The notes beneath the pieces were generated by a model, which was given only the letters and a program-made list of their open reading frames with translations, searched no databases and was not told the origin of the DNA. 64,000 bases of DNA, taken from the NCBI GenBank assembly GCA_916610825.1, contig OU744454.1, positions 11,225,178 to 11,289,177 on the forward strand. The letters are read 5' to 3'. The stretch comes from Haliclystus octoradiatus. Taxonomy: Eukaryota > Cnidaria > Staurozoa > Stauromedusae > Haliclystidae. Made by a program: the position numbers and the translations under genes. Within the stretch, counting starts at the first letter, position 1. Each line of letters begins with the position of its first letter. Of the stretch, positions 11,275-21,247 are shown in pieces.

Positions 11275-14200
11275 TCAGTTAATTAAAACATCAACATTTG
11301 AAACAACAACATTTTTAACATTTGAAACAACAACATTTTTAACATTTGAAACAACAACATTTTTAACATTTCGATTTCTTAAATTGTAACTATTATTTGA
11401 CAAATTGTTTGTTTTCACAGAATTTTTGCAATTGGAGATGAACATCAAAACTCTTGCAACAATGCATATTAATTTGAAAAACGAGCGTGTTTTGCAAATC
11501 AAAGACGCAATAGGGTTATCAGAATCAATGGAAACAATATTTGTAACAGCATTTGACAATTGCTCAATTTCAGCCTTATCAATAGTTTTACTTGGTAAAG
11601 AAGGCCATAAAGATTCATCCAATTTCAAAAAATCAGGACCTTCAGTCCACATAGACTCCTTAAATGCCAAGGGCATGATTCCCCTTGAAGCAATGTCAGC
11701 TGGATTCAATTTTCCAGGACAGTGGTGCCATTGATCAGGGAAAGTGCTAGATGAAATTTCACTTATTCTATTTGCTACATAAACAGGAAAGCGCCTGCTA
11801 GAATTTCTAATGTAGGCAAGAGTTGTCATGGAGTCACTCCAGAAATGAAACTTATCTACTTTCATGCGCAATTCAGGTTTGATTTGATTGATTGTCCTTA
11901 CCGCTAATGTAGCTGCATGTAGTTCCAGACGTGGGATGGTTACTGACTTGATCGGAGCACAGCGTGAGCGAGCAAAAAGAAACCTGCAAAATACTCCAGA
12001 ATCAACATTAATTTTTCCCTCCCCCCTTTCTAATTTACGATCAACTCTTACATAACTAACAACACCTATCCCGTCTTGACTTGCGTCACAGAAGGTGTGA
12101 ATACTAACAGAGCTATGTGAAGATAATACATCAGGGCCTTTCAAACATCTTGGGTAAGACACTTTAGATAAGGATGCTAAGCCATCCAACCATTCTTTCC
12201 ACTCTGACGCTTGGTCAGGTGGTAGTGGTTCGTCCCAGTCGATCTTCAATGCCCACAGGGAACGCATAATTAATTTGGGAACTAAGTATATTGGTGAAAG
12301 AAATCCATCAGGGGAAAACATAGAACTAATTAAGGAAAGGATTCCTCGTTTCGTGTCAGTAACTTCTAGCTTTGATGGTAATTCAAATTGAAGGATATCT
12401 TGTTTAATGTCCCAGACAACACCTAAAGTTCTTTGAGAAGCATCTTCCCCTAAATCTAATTTGACCTGGGTGGCAGATTTATCAACATCAGGAATATGTT
12501 TTAAAACAGATGGTGCATTTGTTATCCATTTGGTCAAAACAAAACCAAAATTTTGCAATAAAACATACAATTTAGACACAACCTCATTCATTATTAGTAA
12601 ATCATCAGATGAGTAAAGGAAATCATCGACATAAAAGTTGTCCCTTATGGCTGCTTTAATGTTTGGATCCTCAACAAAGTTGGCAATACTGCGCAAAGCT
12701 TCATTTGCAACAGTTGGGGAACTAATTGCCCCAAAAACATGAACAAGCATTTTAAATACTGCAGGTTTTGAAAAATCATTATCTAAAAACCAAAGAAAAC
12801 GAAAGGCGTCTGTGTGTTCTGGCGTTACTTTTATACAATGAAACATGCCTTTGATATCACTGAGGACACAGAATCGATTTTCTCTGAAGCGCAACAGACA
12901 TCCTACAAGTGAATTTAACAAATCAGGACCAGACAAAAGATGGTCATTTAATGATTGTTGTCGAAATTTACATGCAGCGTCAAAAACTATTCTCAGCTTA
13001 TCTGGTTTACGTGGATGAAAAACAGCAAAATGGGGTAAATAATGTGTATAACGAGAACTTAAAGACGGATCTTGAACTAGAGCTGCACAACCATGATTGA
13101 TATATCCTTGCATCACCTTACAGTAATCTTCCTTGAACTTAGGATCAAATTCAAATTTTCTAACTAATGAAGACAAACGTTTCTTGGCAACTATTTCGTT
13201 ATTTTGTAACCCTGTAAAATCTTTTTTCCATAAAAGATCGGCTTGAAAATGCCCTTCTACAACTTTTAACGAGCTCTTCAAATTTTGTATAGCAAAAAGA
13301 TCATCTTGGGAGTATGGCTTATCCAAACCAAAATATTCCTCTGACAGATCACCCGCGTTCCAAAAGGATTGTAGGGTTGGAGTTTCTAAATTATTGGCAA
13401 TCACATTAATTCCACCAGAAGAACTTAAATTTTTGCAACTACTTTCCCCTCCTAAAAGAGAACACCCTAAAGGCGTTTTTATGACAATTGGCTCCTTAGT
13501 AGAGCTTCCATTTATGGTTTCTGTTGGAAGGATGAGATCACTGTGATCGGCTCCAATCAGCATATCTAGGCGTCCCTGAGCAAAATTAGAAACATGCTCT
13601 GCGATATGGGGAAGGGATTTTATAGAAGGAGGAATGTTGGAAATATAAGGTAAAAATAATCCTTTCACGGATGCAACATTGGTCAATCGAAAACAATTTT
13701 TGGTCAAAGATTTTACTGGGACTGTAACCCGTTCACACTGTTGAACAGTTTTGGTATTGGACACAGTATTGAAATTCAACGTGTCAACATGTCCTTCAAT
13801 TCCTAATTTTTGGCATATAGATGCATTTATTAATGTAAATTGACTTCCTGTGTCAAGCAATGCATTTACTTGAGTGGATCCATTTGGTCCGATTACATCT
13901 AAAACAACAACAGGTAATAGTACTTTTGCACTGTCTGCTAACGAAGTATGAATAGTATTAGTGACTGCTGCAGGTGCAGTCTGAACAAAGGTTGGAGCAT
14001 TTTTGTGTAAAAACGTATGATGCCTTCTATTGCAGATGGAACATATTGTTCGTGAAAAACATCGCTGGCTAAAATGACCAGGGGAAAAGCAGCGAAAACA
14101 TAGCTGATTATCTTTTAAAGTTTTGATTATTTCATCTTGCGATAAACCAGTATTTGGGCAGTTTCGAGATTTATGATTTTGATCACAAAATACACAAAAA

Positions 14201-15381
14201 GGGTTATTACTACTTGAAGAATTTTGATTGGTGGTAACATTTATTGAAGAAATATTTTTGGAAGGATGTACCGTTGCTTTGTGACTTAAACGTGACCATA
14301 CTGGATCATTGACAAAATCTGTCTCCTTTTCCATGAATAAAACCAAATCATGAAAAGTGGCCAAAGTTTTTTGTGAATTGTTCAGTTTTCGCCAACGATA
14401 CTGAGCATGTTCAGGCAGACGATCTATAATTTTCAAAAGCGTGGATGTAGAATTTACATCATTATTATATTTCAATCTATCGAAGGTGGAAGAAGCAGCT
14501 AATAATTGATGATAAAGCCGTTCTACTTCTAGCGGAAATTTATACGACACTGGCTCATCAATACAAAGTAAATCTAAATGTGCTCTAGCAATTTTGTGTG
14601 AGTTTCCATACAATTTGTCTAATGTTGATAAAGCTGTTGCATACCCTTCATCATCACGAGGCAATGAGTTTACGGATGACAAGGCATTTTGTGATAAATG
14701 TGATACTAAATGATGGAATTTTGTTGCAGAACTTAACGTATGCCTACTATCAACCTGTGCTTTAAAGGAAGAAATAAAATCTTGATATTGAATGGCTATA
14801 CCAGAAAACGTGGGAAGCTTGATTTGCATTGCAGATAACGCATCTGCAATTGATGCTAAAATTGACTCGCTTTTATTAGTTGTTAACACATTTGTTTGAT
14901 CGAAAGGAGCGCCGCCTTTGTTGACATGGTGTCGCTTAATTTTTCTACTTGACGGTGTTTGTTTGCTTACTGAAGGCAAATTGCTAGGATTTCTAGGAAC
15001 TGCAGATGTATTTCGCATCTCGTCGGAATCAGAATATTGACGAGCCTGATTTACGAAAGAACTTGTTAACCCTGGTGACTCAGGAGTCACTGAATGTAAT
15101 AAATCGATAGTTTGATAAAATAGTGCCTCCCTATGAATGTATTGCTCACTTATTTCTACAGAAATATCGGTAGGAGATTCGTGGGCTAAAGAGTACGTCG
15201 CATTAGTTAAACTTGAAAACAAACGCTCTAACCTGGTAATCATGTATTTTCTTGTTGCTGAATTTACTTTGGAAACATTCCTAGCGGCTTGTGCGATCGC
15301 ATGATCAAATTCGTTTGCTTCCCGAAGAAAGTCGTCTGAACTCACCGAGTACATTTCTGCTTTTGCTTTACTTTTGCTCAT
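11275..15381 (-). CDS. BEL/Pao gag-protease-reverse transcriptase-RNase H polyprotein
   Basis: The first ATG is at 15381 (MSKSKAKAEM); the frame is open eight codons further but without an ATG. Counting from that open codon, residues 1-390 are gag with a DUF1759-type region (about 190-350). Cys/His knuckles follow at about 404-465 (CVFCDQNHKSRNC, CFRCFSPGHFSQRC, CSICNRRHH). The aspartic protease has DTGS at 518-521. Reverse transcriptase spans about 780-1000 with catalytic YVDD at 925-928, and the Pao-type RNase H region has TFCDASQDG near 1104 and FWSDS near 1200. The end carries three copies of an eight-residue repeat (NVKNVVVS) and then TGA. No internal stop interrupts about 1370 codons, consistent with a young copy. 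Confidence 0.92.
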   Translation of the reverse strand: MSKSKAKAEMYSVSSDDFLREANEFDHAIAQAARNVSKVNSATRKYMITRLERLFSSLTNATYSLAHESPTDISVEISEQYIHREALFYQTIDLLHSVTPESPGLTSSFVNQARQYSDSDEMRNTSAVPRNPSNLPSVSKQTPSSRKIKRHHVNKGGAPFDQTNVLTTNKSESILASIADALSAMQIKLPTFSGIAIQYQDFISSFKAQVDSRHTLSSATKFHHLVSHLSQNALSSVNSLPRDDEGYATALSTLDKLYGNSHKIARAHLDLLCIDEPVSYKFPLEVERLYHQLLAASSTFDRLKYNNDVNSTSTLLKIIDRLPEHAQYRWRKLNNSQKTLATFHDLVLFMEKETDFVNDPVWSRLSHKATVHPSKNISSINVTTNQNSSSSNNPFCVFCDQNHKSRNCPNTGLSQDEIIKTLKDNQLCFRCFSPGHFSQRCFSRTICSICNRRHHTFLHKNAPTFVQTAPAAVTNTIHTSLADSAKVLLPVVVLDVIGPNGSTQVNALLDTGSQFTLINASICQKLGIEGHVDTLNFNTVSNTKTVQQCERVTVPVKSLTKNCFRLTNVASVKGLFLPYISNIPPSIKSLPHIAEHVSNFAQGRLDMLIGADHSDLILPTETINGSSTKEPIVIKTPLGCSLLGGESSCKNLSSSGGINVIANNLETPTLQSFWNAGDLSEEYFGLDKPYSQDDLFAIQNLKSSLKVVEGHFQADLLWKKDFTGLQNNEIVAKKRLSSLVRKFEFDPKFKEDYCKVMQGYINHGCAALVQDPSLSSRYTHYLPHFAVFHPRKPDKLRIVFDAACKFRQQSLNDHLLSGPDLLNSLVGCLLRFRENRFCVLSDIKGMFHCIKVTPEHTDAFRFLWFLDNDFSKPAVFKMLVHVFGAISSPTVANEALRSIANFVEDPNIKAAIRDNFYVDDFLYSSDDLLIMNEVVSKLYVLLQNFGFVLTKWITNAPSVLKHIPDVDKSATQVKLDLGEDASQRTLGVVWDIKQDILQFELPSKLEVTDTKRGILSLISSMFSPDGFLSPIYLVPKLIMRSLWALKIDWDEPLPPDQASEWKEWLDGLASLSKVSYPRCLKGPDVLSSHSSVSIHTFCDASQDGIGVVSYVRVDRKLERGEGKINVDSGVFCRFLFARSRCAPIKSVTIPRLELHAATLAVRTINQIKPELRMKVDKFHFWSDSMTTLAYIRNSSRRFPVYVANRISEISSSTFPDQWHHCPGKLNPADIASRGIMPLAFKESMWTEGPDFLKLDESLWPSLPSKTIDKAEIEQLSNAVTNIVSIDSDNPIASLICKTRSFFKLICIVARVLMFISNCKNSVKTNNLSNNSYNLRNRNVKNVVVSNVKNVVVSNVKNVVVSNVDVLIN
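11293..11364 (-). repeat. 24-bp tandem repeat, three copies, inside BEL pol
   Basis: Three successive 24-bp units start at 11293, 11317 and 11341, with a partial fourth. They encode NVKNVVVS three times and keep frame. They lie directly before the stop that separates the RT block from the integrase block. Confidence 0.9.
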
Positions 15382-16119
15382 GCTGTGCCAACCAAGCCAG
15401 ACCAAATTATTACCACGTACTGGAGCCTAACAAAATAAAATAAACACAAAAGCAGAACAAAGAAGCATTGTTTGGGGCATCTAGCCTGGTTGTAGACCTA
15501 AATGCTGATATCAGGCCAAAGTCGTCAAAAGATCAGAGAAAATCAGATTGATATCCCACACAGAATATACTATATCTTTACTAAGCTATGCGGCATAGAC
15601 TTATATTATGTTCTTAAGCATCAAAGTCTGCAGCCAATGAGCAAAACAACACAATACGCTAGCAAAAATAATTTAAAAAGTTGAGTAAATATTATTGAAG
15701 AATCGTGCCAATAAGCAAGAGGGCCGATATATATATCACGATTAAAGTCAAACGATCGGAAACAAAGGAATATTCAAAGAGAAGATGTCTACTAAATAAA
15801 CAAAAAACTAATTCAGAAAGTAAAAAGAAACTTGAAAATGCGTTATATTCTAATGCGTAATTTAATTGTAAAAAACACAAAGAAAACTGATCAAAAAATT
15901 GCGTTCTATTCTAAAGTGCTTTCAATGCACAAAAGAAAACTCTAGGATTGTTTCAATCCCTGATCTAATCTGAGATACAGGCTAATAGAAACGGCGTTCT
16001 GTTTTTGTCTAGTATGCTAAAAGACAAACTAAAATAACTACTCAAGGAGTGCTAACAAATAACCAAAAAAAAAAAAAAAAAAAAAACTTACCACTGATTC
16101 AGGTTCCAAAGACGGACCA

Positions 16120-16580
16120 TGTTATTGAGATAATTGCTTTGCTTTCCAAAGCCTAATCGTTGACTTCAGAGGACTGTAACTGTATTTGACTGTCCGCTTG
16201 AGACCGCAAGAACAACAAGACAAGAAGTAGGCCAAGAGAAAACTACAGCGTATAATTTTAATAACAATCTATTACGACCGTACTATGTGGCCCCAAGACG
16301 AACAGTGGATGGGAAGTGTAGCACAAGATTAGTTAAAACACAGCAATGATTACAAGTTGACCAATCACAATACAAACACTCAATATAACACTAAATTAGG
16401 GCAACAGACAAATAACCATTAGTGAATTGACAACATGACAGGAACTATGACAGTGAATGTGAAACAGTTTGACATGTGCTGTATGACCGTATGACAATAT
16501 TAATGTTACTATGGTGATGACAAAGACAATGTGAATTAACAAGTTACCATGACAACAAATATGGTAAATTAGTTTCTACA
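16120..16580 (-). repeat. 5' LTR of the BEL/Pao element
   Basis: 461 bp, matching 9294-9754 with no difference seen by eye. It is followed on the right by the target duplication ATACA at 16581-16585. Confidence 0.92.
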
Positions 16581-16585
16581 ATACA

Positions 16586-18009
16586 AGTACATAAATACAA
16601 ATGTGATATATTTGATGTGATGTTACAACGATTGTGGTCATCCTGTAAGCATAAAAACTTGTTTATCGGGAGACAAACACAGGCAGCTGCATCATTTACT
16701 CTTGGACTACTTCTTGCATAGCACTATAGACACGAGATGTGTTTTAATTTATTTGAATTGCAAAGATACTTTTTGATAGTTGTATTTAAACGCAGAAGCA
16801 TAAAAGAGACCTTCCAATTTTATACAAACAATATGTATATTCTATTTATTTACGTATGTACAAGGAGGAAAAAACAAAATGATTTACATATCTGTGAACA
16901 AAAACTGGCTCTCTTGTCTCTTCAATATGTTGGATACAGTTTCCAGTGTGATTCGACACTTGCATCAACGAATTGACAAGCACAATAGAAAAGGGTCTGC
17001 TGTTCACGTACGTGTGAATTAAAGATAAGAAAAATTTAGCTTCTGAAGAAGTTTTGAAAGTTATTAAAAATTTAAAGATAAGTTTGAATGCTTAATTCAA
17101 AAATGCTTGCAATCAGATGAACCAAGCCAAACTTTAACACCCAGTCTGACTCAATAAATCTTGACTTTTCACCGCCGGAAATTGAAAAGATATTGTTATT
17201 GCCTTTGTGTGAAATAATCTATTGTTATCTAACACATTACGTTTTAACACTATCGTTAGAACTTTGTGAAACTTTAATATCATTTTTAAACCCAGAATTC
17301 TTAAGTAACTTTTCTTTTTAAATAAATGTCTGTATATTTCAGATGTACTCTTTTTATTCTAAAATACAGAGCATTTTAAATAACAATTATTAAATTTCTT
17401 TACTCTTTTAAAGCTCGCTCTGAGTTTTAACTGCGGTATTTTCTCATATTCATATTCATAAGGAAAGGAGGGAGATAGATCCTGAATAATTTTTACGTAA
17501 AACGTAAGATGCATTACGTTTATCGTCGGATGGTGAACAATGCTCTGGATTAAATGCACAGGAGCTAATTTGGAATTTAGATTATCAAACATACACACTT
17601 GGATTATTATTAAAAGCATAACTTTTATGATAATCTGCCCCTGGAAAATTTTCGCATCAAAACGAAATGATCTTAACATAGTTTTGAAGGCCAATTCTCA
17701 GTGATTCTGCCGTGTCAGAAGCGATAAAAAATGATTTGAAATGATCGCTATTCGGTCACCAAAGATAGACTTTTGAGGATGTTATTAATGTCGGACAAAA
17801 ATGCTGTTTTTAAATTTGAATTACTCAATACTTGAGGATGTTAAATACATTTTATTTAGTTGATTTTTACAACGATAAGATAATATTATGGCCTGTTTAA
17901 AACTCTTTCAAACACAAATCTGAGTTAGACTATCTTGATTCTATTATAATATCTTGGTACGGGAGTTTCAGAAATTTTAGAAATACTTTCAAGGGCGATA
18001 TTGTTATCT
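16586..18009. other. Intergenic sequence, no gene recognised
   Basis: AT-rich. Short open frames (for example 16737-16976 plus, 17359-17694 minus) have no recognisable motifs or homology. Confidence 0.4.
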
Positions 18010-18135
18010 GAGCAAGGTATGTTGCAAACTAATTATCTTATTTTGAATATTAAACCTAGTTATAATTTCTACATATTTAATCTAGATTCTAAAATGGCTT
18101 GGTTAATTTATATACACGTAAGCCCATCACGGTGT
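18010..18135 (+). repeat. Relic resembling the start of intron 1 of gene 2
   Basis: From CAAGGTATGTTG onward this stretch matches 25061-25190 at roughly 80% by eye, including the AAACTAATTATCTTATTTT block and the splice-donor-like junction. No clear exon 1 coding sequence precedes it. It is probably left over from another copy of the TSP1-FReD gene. Confidence 0.5.
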
Positions 18136-18346
18136 GTGATTTTGATTTGATTTGATATTTGTTTTGATAGCAGTTTATTAAAGACATATAAACAGTTTAA
18201 AATTTTAAGAAATAAGGTATTGGATATTTATATACAGTGGTTATTTAAAATTAGGCTAGTGCTGCTTCTTGATGTCTGACTATATAATTGTATAGATATT
18301 TGTATTTTCGTTTAAACTATAAGATTATGAAACTATATTACTACTG

Positions 18347-19025
18347 TTAATATATTTCTAATGGTATTTTTGAATTGATTATAAGGTAGATTATTATACG
18401 GAGAATACTTTTGAATAAGTTTTGCTCCTCGGAAAGAGAAACTACGCTTACCACGATCAGTGGTGACACGAGGTAAACATGGTTCCCCTTTCCGTCTAGT
18501 GTTATATTCAGGACTATATAATATTCGAAATAATAAGATTTTTCGCTAAAATTAACGTGCGAACTTCGTCTTCTTGGAAAACATTTAACCAATTAAGTTT
18601 TGTCAAGTTATCATTCATTTGTGTAAATTTTTGTTTACCAAGGACAAGTTTTGATGCTTTGTTAATAACATCACGCTGAAATTTTCGTAAGAGAGTAGGA
18701 TAAGTTGAGCTCCAGACAGGAAGTGCATACAAGGCAGGTTGAATGATCATAGACCCAATGATTTTTTTTAGTAGTTCTTGAGGTAAGTCATGTTTTACTT
18801 TTTTAATATTGATGAGTCGATATCTGGCTGTTTTAATAGCATTTATGATATGTGTTCGGTATGTATTGTGTTCGTCGATTGTCACTCAAAGGTATTTTGC
18901 AGAGGATACATATTTAATTTCTTCTTTGTTCAAATTGATCGTAGGGCGTGTTTGTTTTAATAATACCTTTTTGTGACCTATGCACATGGCTTTTGTTTTT
19001 GAAACGTTGAGAGAAACGTTTTGTG
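18347..19025 (-). pseudogene. Non-LTR retrotransposon (LINE) fragment: RT C-terminal part
   Basis: The minus-strand reading contains LSLNVSKTKAMCIGH, then SAKYL-VTIDEHNTY (the LGVTID-type motif with a stop at its Gly position), then a thumb/C-terminal region to RGKRSFSFRGAKL near 18440. This pattern is that of LINE ORF2 proteins after the RT palm. Several stops and shifts are present, the 5' part is missing, and only the tail was retained, as is typical of LINE truncation. Confidence 0.65.
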
Positions 19026-19047
19026 TGTGTGTGTGTGTGTGTGTGTG
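19022..19047. repeat. (GT)n microsatellite
   Basis: About 13 uninterrupted TG/GT units between the two LINE fragments. Confidence 0.9.
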
Positions 19048-19213
19048 CATTTGAAAAATTGAAATTGAATACAGTTCATTAAGACATGTAAGTAGCTAAT
19101 ACAATTTAAATTTCTAAACGTAACATGTCTAATTATAATAAATTTACAGCAAAAAAACATTACTAAATCTTGATGTCTGATTCGACTTCATATAAATTTA
19201 ACTTCAATTATAT

Positions 19214-19912
19214 TTACATTGTTTCTAATACTTTGATTTTATAAATTTTTTGAAAAGAGGGTATTCCATGTTTTGTTGTTCTATGTACATTATAGCAGTA
19301 ACGTCCTGTAAATCTGAAACTACGATTTTCACGATCAGCTGTAACTTTTGCAAGTGAGTAGGCGTTTGATGTTTTGGGATTGTAGTGATGGCTTGATAGA
19401 ATGAAATATTTTTGGAGATAGAATCCTAACTTGCCTTCAGATGCCAGTTTAGCGATAGTGATGGTTTTTATTTTTATCTGTTGCTCATGGTGGGCCAATT
19501 TGACATTTGTAAACTGTAATCCATTTGAGAGAATTTTCTTTTGCCAAGTACAACCTTTGCAGAACGATTTATAATTGATCGCTGTATTAGATTGCGAGGC
19601 ATGGGAGAGCATGAGCTCCATACCGGGAGAGCATACAAAAATACATTATTACCATTGTCTCTATGATGTTTTTCAGACTGTCGGGTAGTAAATCATCGTG
19701 GACTCTAGATATTGCTGAGAGATGATAGCTTGCTGTTTGGACTATTTGTTTTACATGAGCATTGTATGAATGTTCACTATCAAAAGTAACTCCAAGGTCT
19801 CGTGCGGTTGAGATATAGGCAAGTTCACTGTTTTTTAGTCGAAGAGAAGGTAGGGCGTAATTTGTGGTGATTTTCTTGTGACCGTTTGGTGTTAAACTTT
19901 TATGATGCTCAA
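19214..19912 (-). pseudogene. Second LINE fragment: RT C-terminal part
   Basis: The minus strand reads NGHKKITTNYALPSLRL, then STARDLGVTFDSEHSYNAH (LGVTFD motif), then LPDSLKNIIETMV, and continues in another frame to 19214 with RENRSFRFTGRYCYN. It parallels the fragment at 18347-19025 domain for domain but differs in sequence, so it is a different LINE copy or subfamily. It is frameshifted and 5'-truncated. Confidence 0.6.
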
Positions 19913-20256
19913 AGTTTAGGCGATGGAGAACGTCTTATCAGGTGTTGGAAATTCATTCTCCTTTATCTTAAAAATGATGGTGTCAGTAGTAAAAAATATT
20001 CACTAGAAGCCTTCTATATAATGTGTGAAATTTATGCTCTGCTTCCAAAGCGAGATGCATTGGGAATGTGCCATTAGAGTTAGCACTACAGCATTATATA
20101 AAGGTGTTGAAAACTCTACTTCTAAAACTTGGATCGAACTCTACAAATCAAAGTGCTATTGATCGATATTGTAAATTCCTAGCATTCAATGAAGGCATTA
20201 TGGATTGCTATGACAAGAAAAACTACGTTACACAAAAGACATACACTGTCACATAA
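19890..20256 (+). pseudogene. Fragment resembling the end of a DUF6589-type protein
   Basis: Two overlapping plus frames read on from each other. The first is GDGERLIRCWKFILLYL then YSLEAFYIMCEIYALL and RDA. After a shift near 20070 the second reads PLELALQHYIKVLKTLLLKLG. These resemble the C-terminal part of DUF6589 proteins, a large family of repeated genes of unknown function in marine invertebrates; this recognition is from memory of the family. The start is cut off against the LINE fragment on the left, the copy is frameshifted, and no activity is expected. Confidence 0.45.
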
Positions 20257-20338
20257 GGCAGAAAGTATGAATGCTTCAGAAATTGTCCAGATGATTTATT
20301 AGAAGATCCCCATCTTCCAATAATGTACAATACTAAAT

Positions 20339-20519
20339 GGTTACCACACACTTGCCATGTTTGTATTCATATTTACTAAACTCAAAAATGTTGGGAGACA
20401 GGAATGAAGCGCTAAAAAATCACTAGCTCCGAGCGAGTAATTTTTAGCTTCCCGAATGTCTCCCAACATTTTCGAGTTTAGTAAATATGAATACAAACAC
20501 TTTCAAGCATGTGGTAACC
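20339..20519. repeat. Small foldback (imperfect inverted repeat) element
   Basis: The arms run from GGTTACC at 20339 to GGTAACC at 20519 and pair almost throughout (for example TTTGTATTCATATTTACTAA with its complement). The centre is near 20429. This resembles a foldback or MITE-like sequence; no clear target duplication was found. Confidence 0.6.
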
Positions 20520-20989
20520 CTTTTCTAAAATAAAACAAATGTCGGAATCTCATTTGACGGCGAATTTTCAATTCATGAATTCACAATTTAAAATTCAATT
20601 TCAATTCATAAACCAAGCATGAAGAGAATCCCACAACAAGATAGATTTTGAAAAATAAAGAAAGATACATAGTTCCTTGGCAAATAAATGCAGTAATTGT
20701 TATTTAAATTTAATTAATTTTGATTGAATTAACTAATTGATTAAATTATCCGTAAAAGAAATAAAAGGATATTAATTCTTTATTCGTAAAAATACATCAG
20801 TAACATAAACATACATTAAGTATTTTAGCATACATCAGCTAAACGATACAGCCGTTGGTAAAATGGAATACAGGAGCATGTGGCACAAGCCTAATTCCTG
20901 ATGTTTAGAATTAAGGTTTATATTTTTTACCCTATGACATGATAAATGTTATAAATGTTTATAAATGATATTTGCTATTGCCAACTTAC

Positions 20990-21247
20990 CTGAATATCCA
21001 CCTATGATAAGCATGTAGTCATCTGAATCATCGTTTACTCAAAAAGTTTAATATTCAGCATATCTGTGCTCGTCACTATACAAAAGGTCAATGCGTAGGA
21101 TATGAGGTCGATTAGTAGTGATTTCATGAATGACATCCAATCCAAACCAAAACTCACGATTGATATTCCCGAATGTACTTTTATACTCAGCTCTGTTTCT
21201 TCTGAAATTTTCACTTCCATCAATTCGACGTTGAATTATCACCAATC
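20990..21247 (-). pseudogene. Inverted FReD exon pseudogene
   Basis: Exactly 258 nt between an AG acceptor and a GT donor, as in FReD exon A of both genes, but on the opposite strand. It reads IIQRRIDGSENFRRN, FWFGLD, LRIDLLYSDEHRYAEY and IGGYSG. Two in-frame stops (TAA at 21048-21050, TGA at 21039-21041) fall within four codons; there is no indel. The invariant Trp of GGW is Leu. No second FReD exon or TSP1 exon was found beside it, so it is a relic of a duplicated, inverted gene copy. Confidence 0.8.

Larger units (their letters stand above)
9294..16580 (-). mobile_element. BEL/Pao LTR retrotransposon, nearly intact
   Basis: 7287 bp, minus strand. The 461-bp LTRs at 9294-9754 and 16120-16580 appear identical by eye, begin TG and end CA, and are flanked by the 5-bp duplication ATACA (9289-9293 and 16581-16585). 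Just inside the 5' LTR the minus strand reads TGGTCCGTCTTTGGAACC, a likely primer-binding site. A purine tract (GGTGGGGAG) precedes the 3' LTR. Inside lie a long gag-protease-RT-RNase H frame and an integrase frame. Matching LTRs indicate a recent insertion; the only clear lesion is the frame break between the two coding blocks. The 22-A run at 16065-16086 lies in the leader. Confidence 0.95.

Noticed and set aside
11405..11734. Plus-strand open frames inside the BEL and Gypsy elements (also 57148-57453, 10181-10384, 48055-48306)
   Set aside because: They are antisense to strongly supported retrotransposon genes and show no motifs of their own.
17359..17694. 111-codon minus-strand open frame
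   Set aside because: No recognisable motif, no relation to neighbours and composition typical of AT-rich chance frames.
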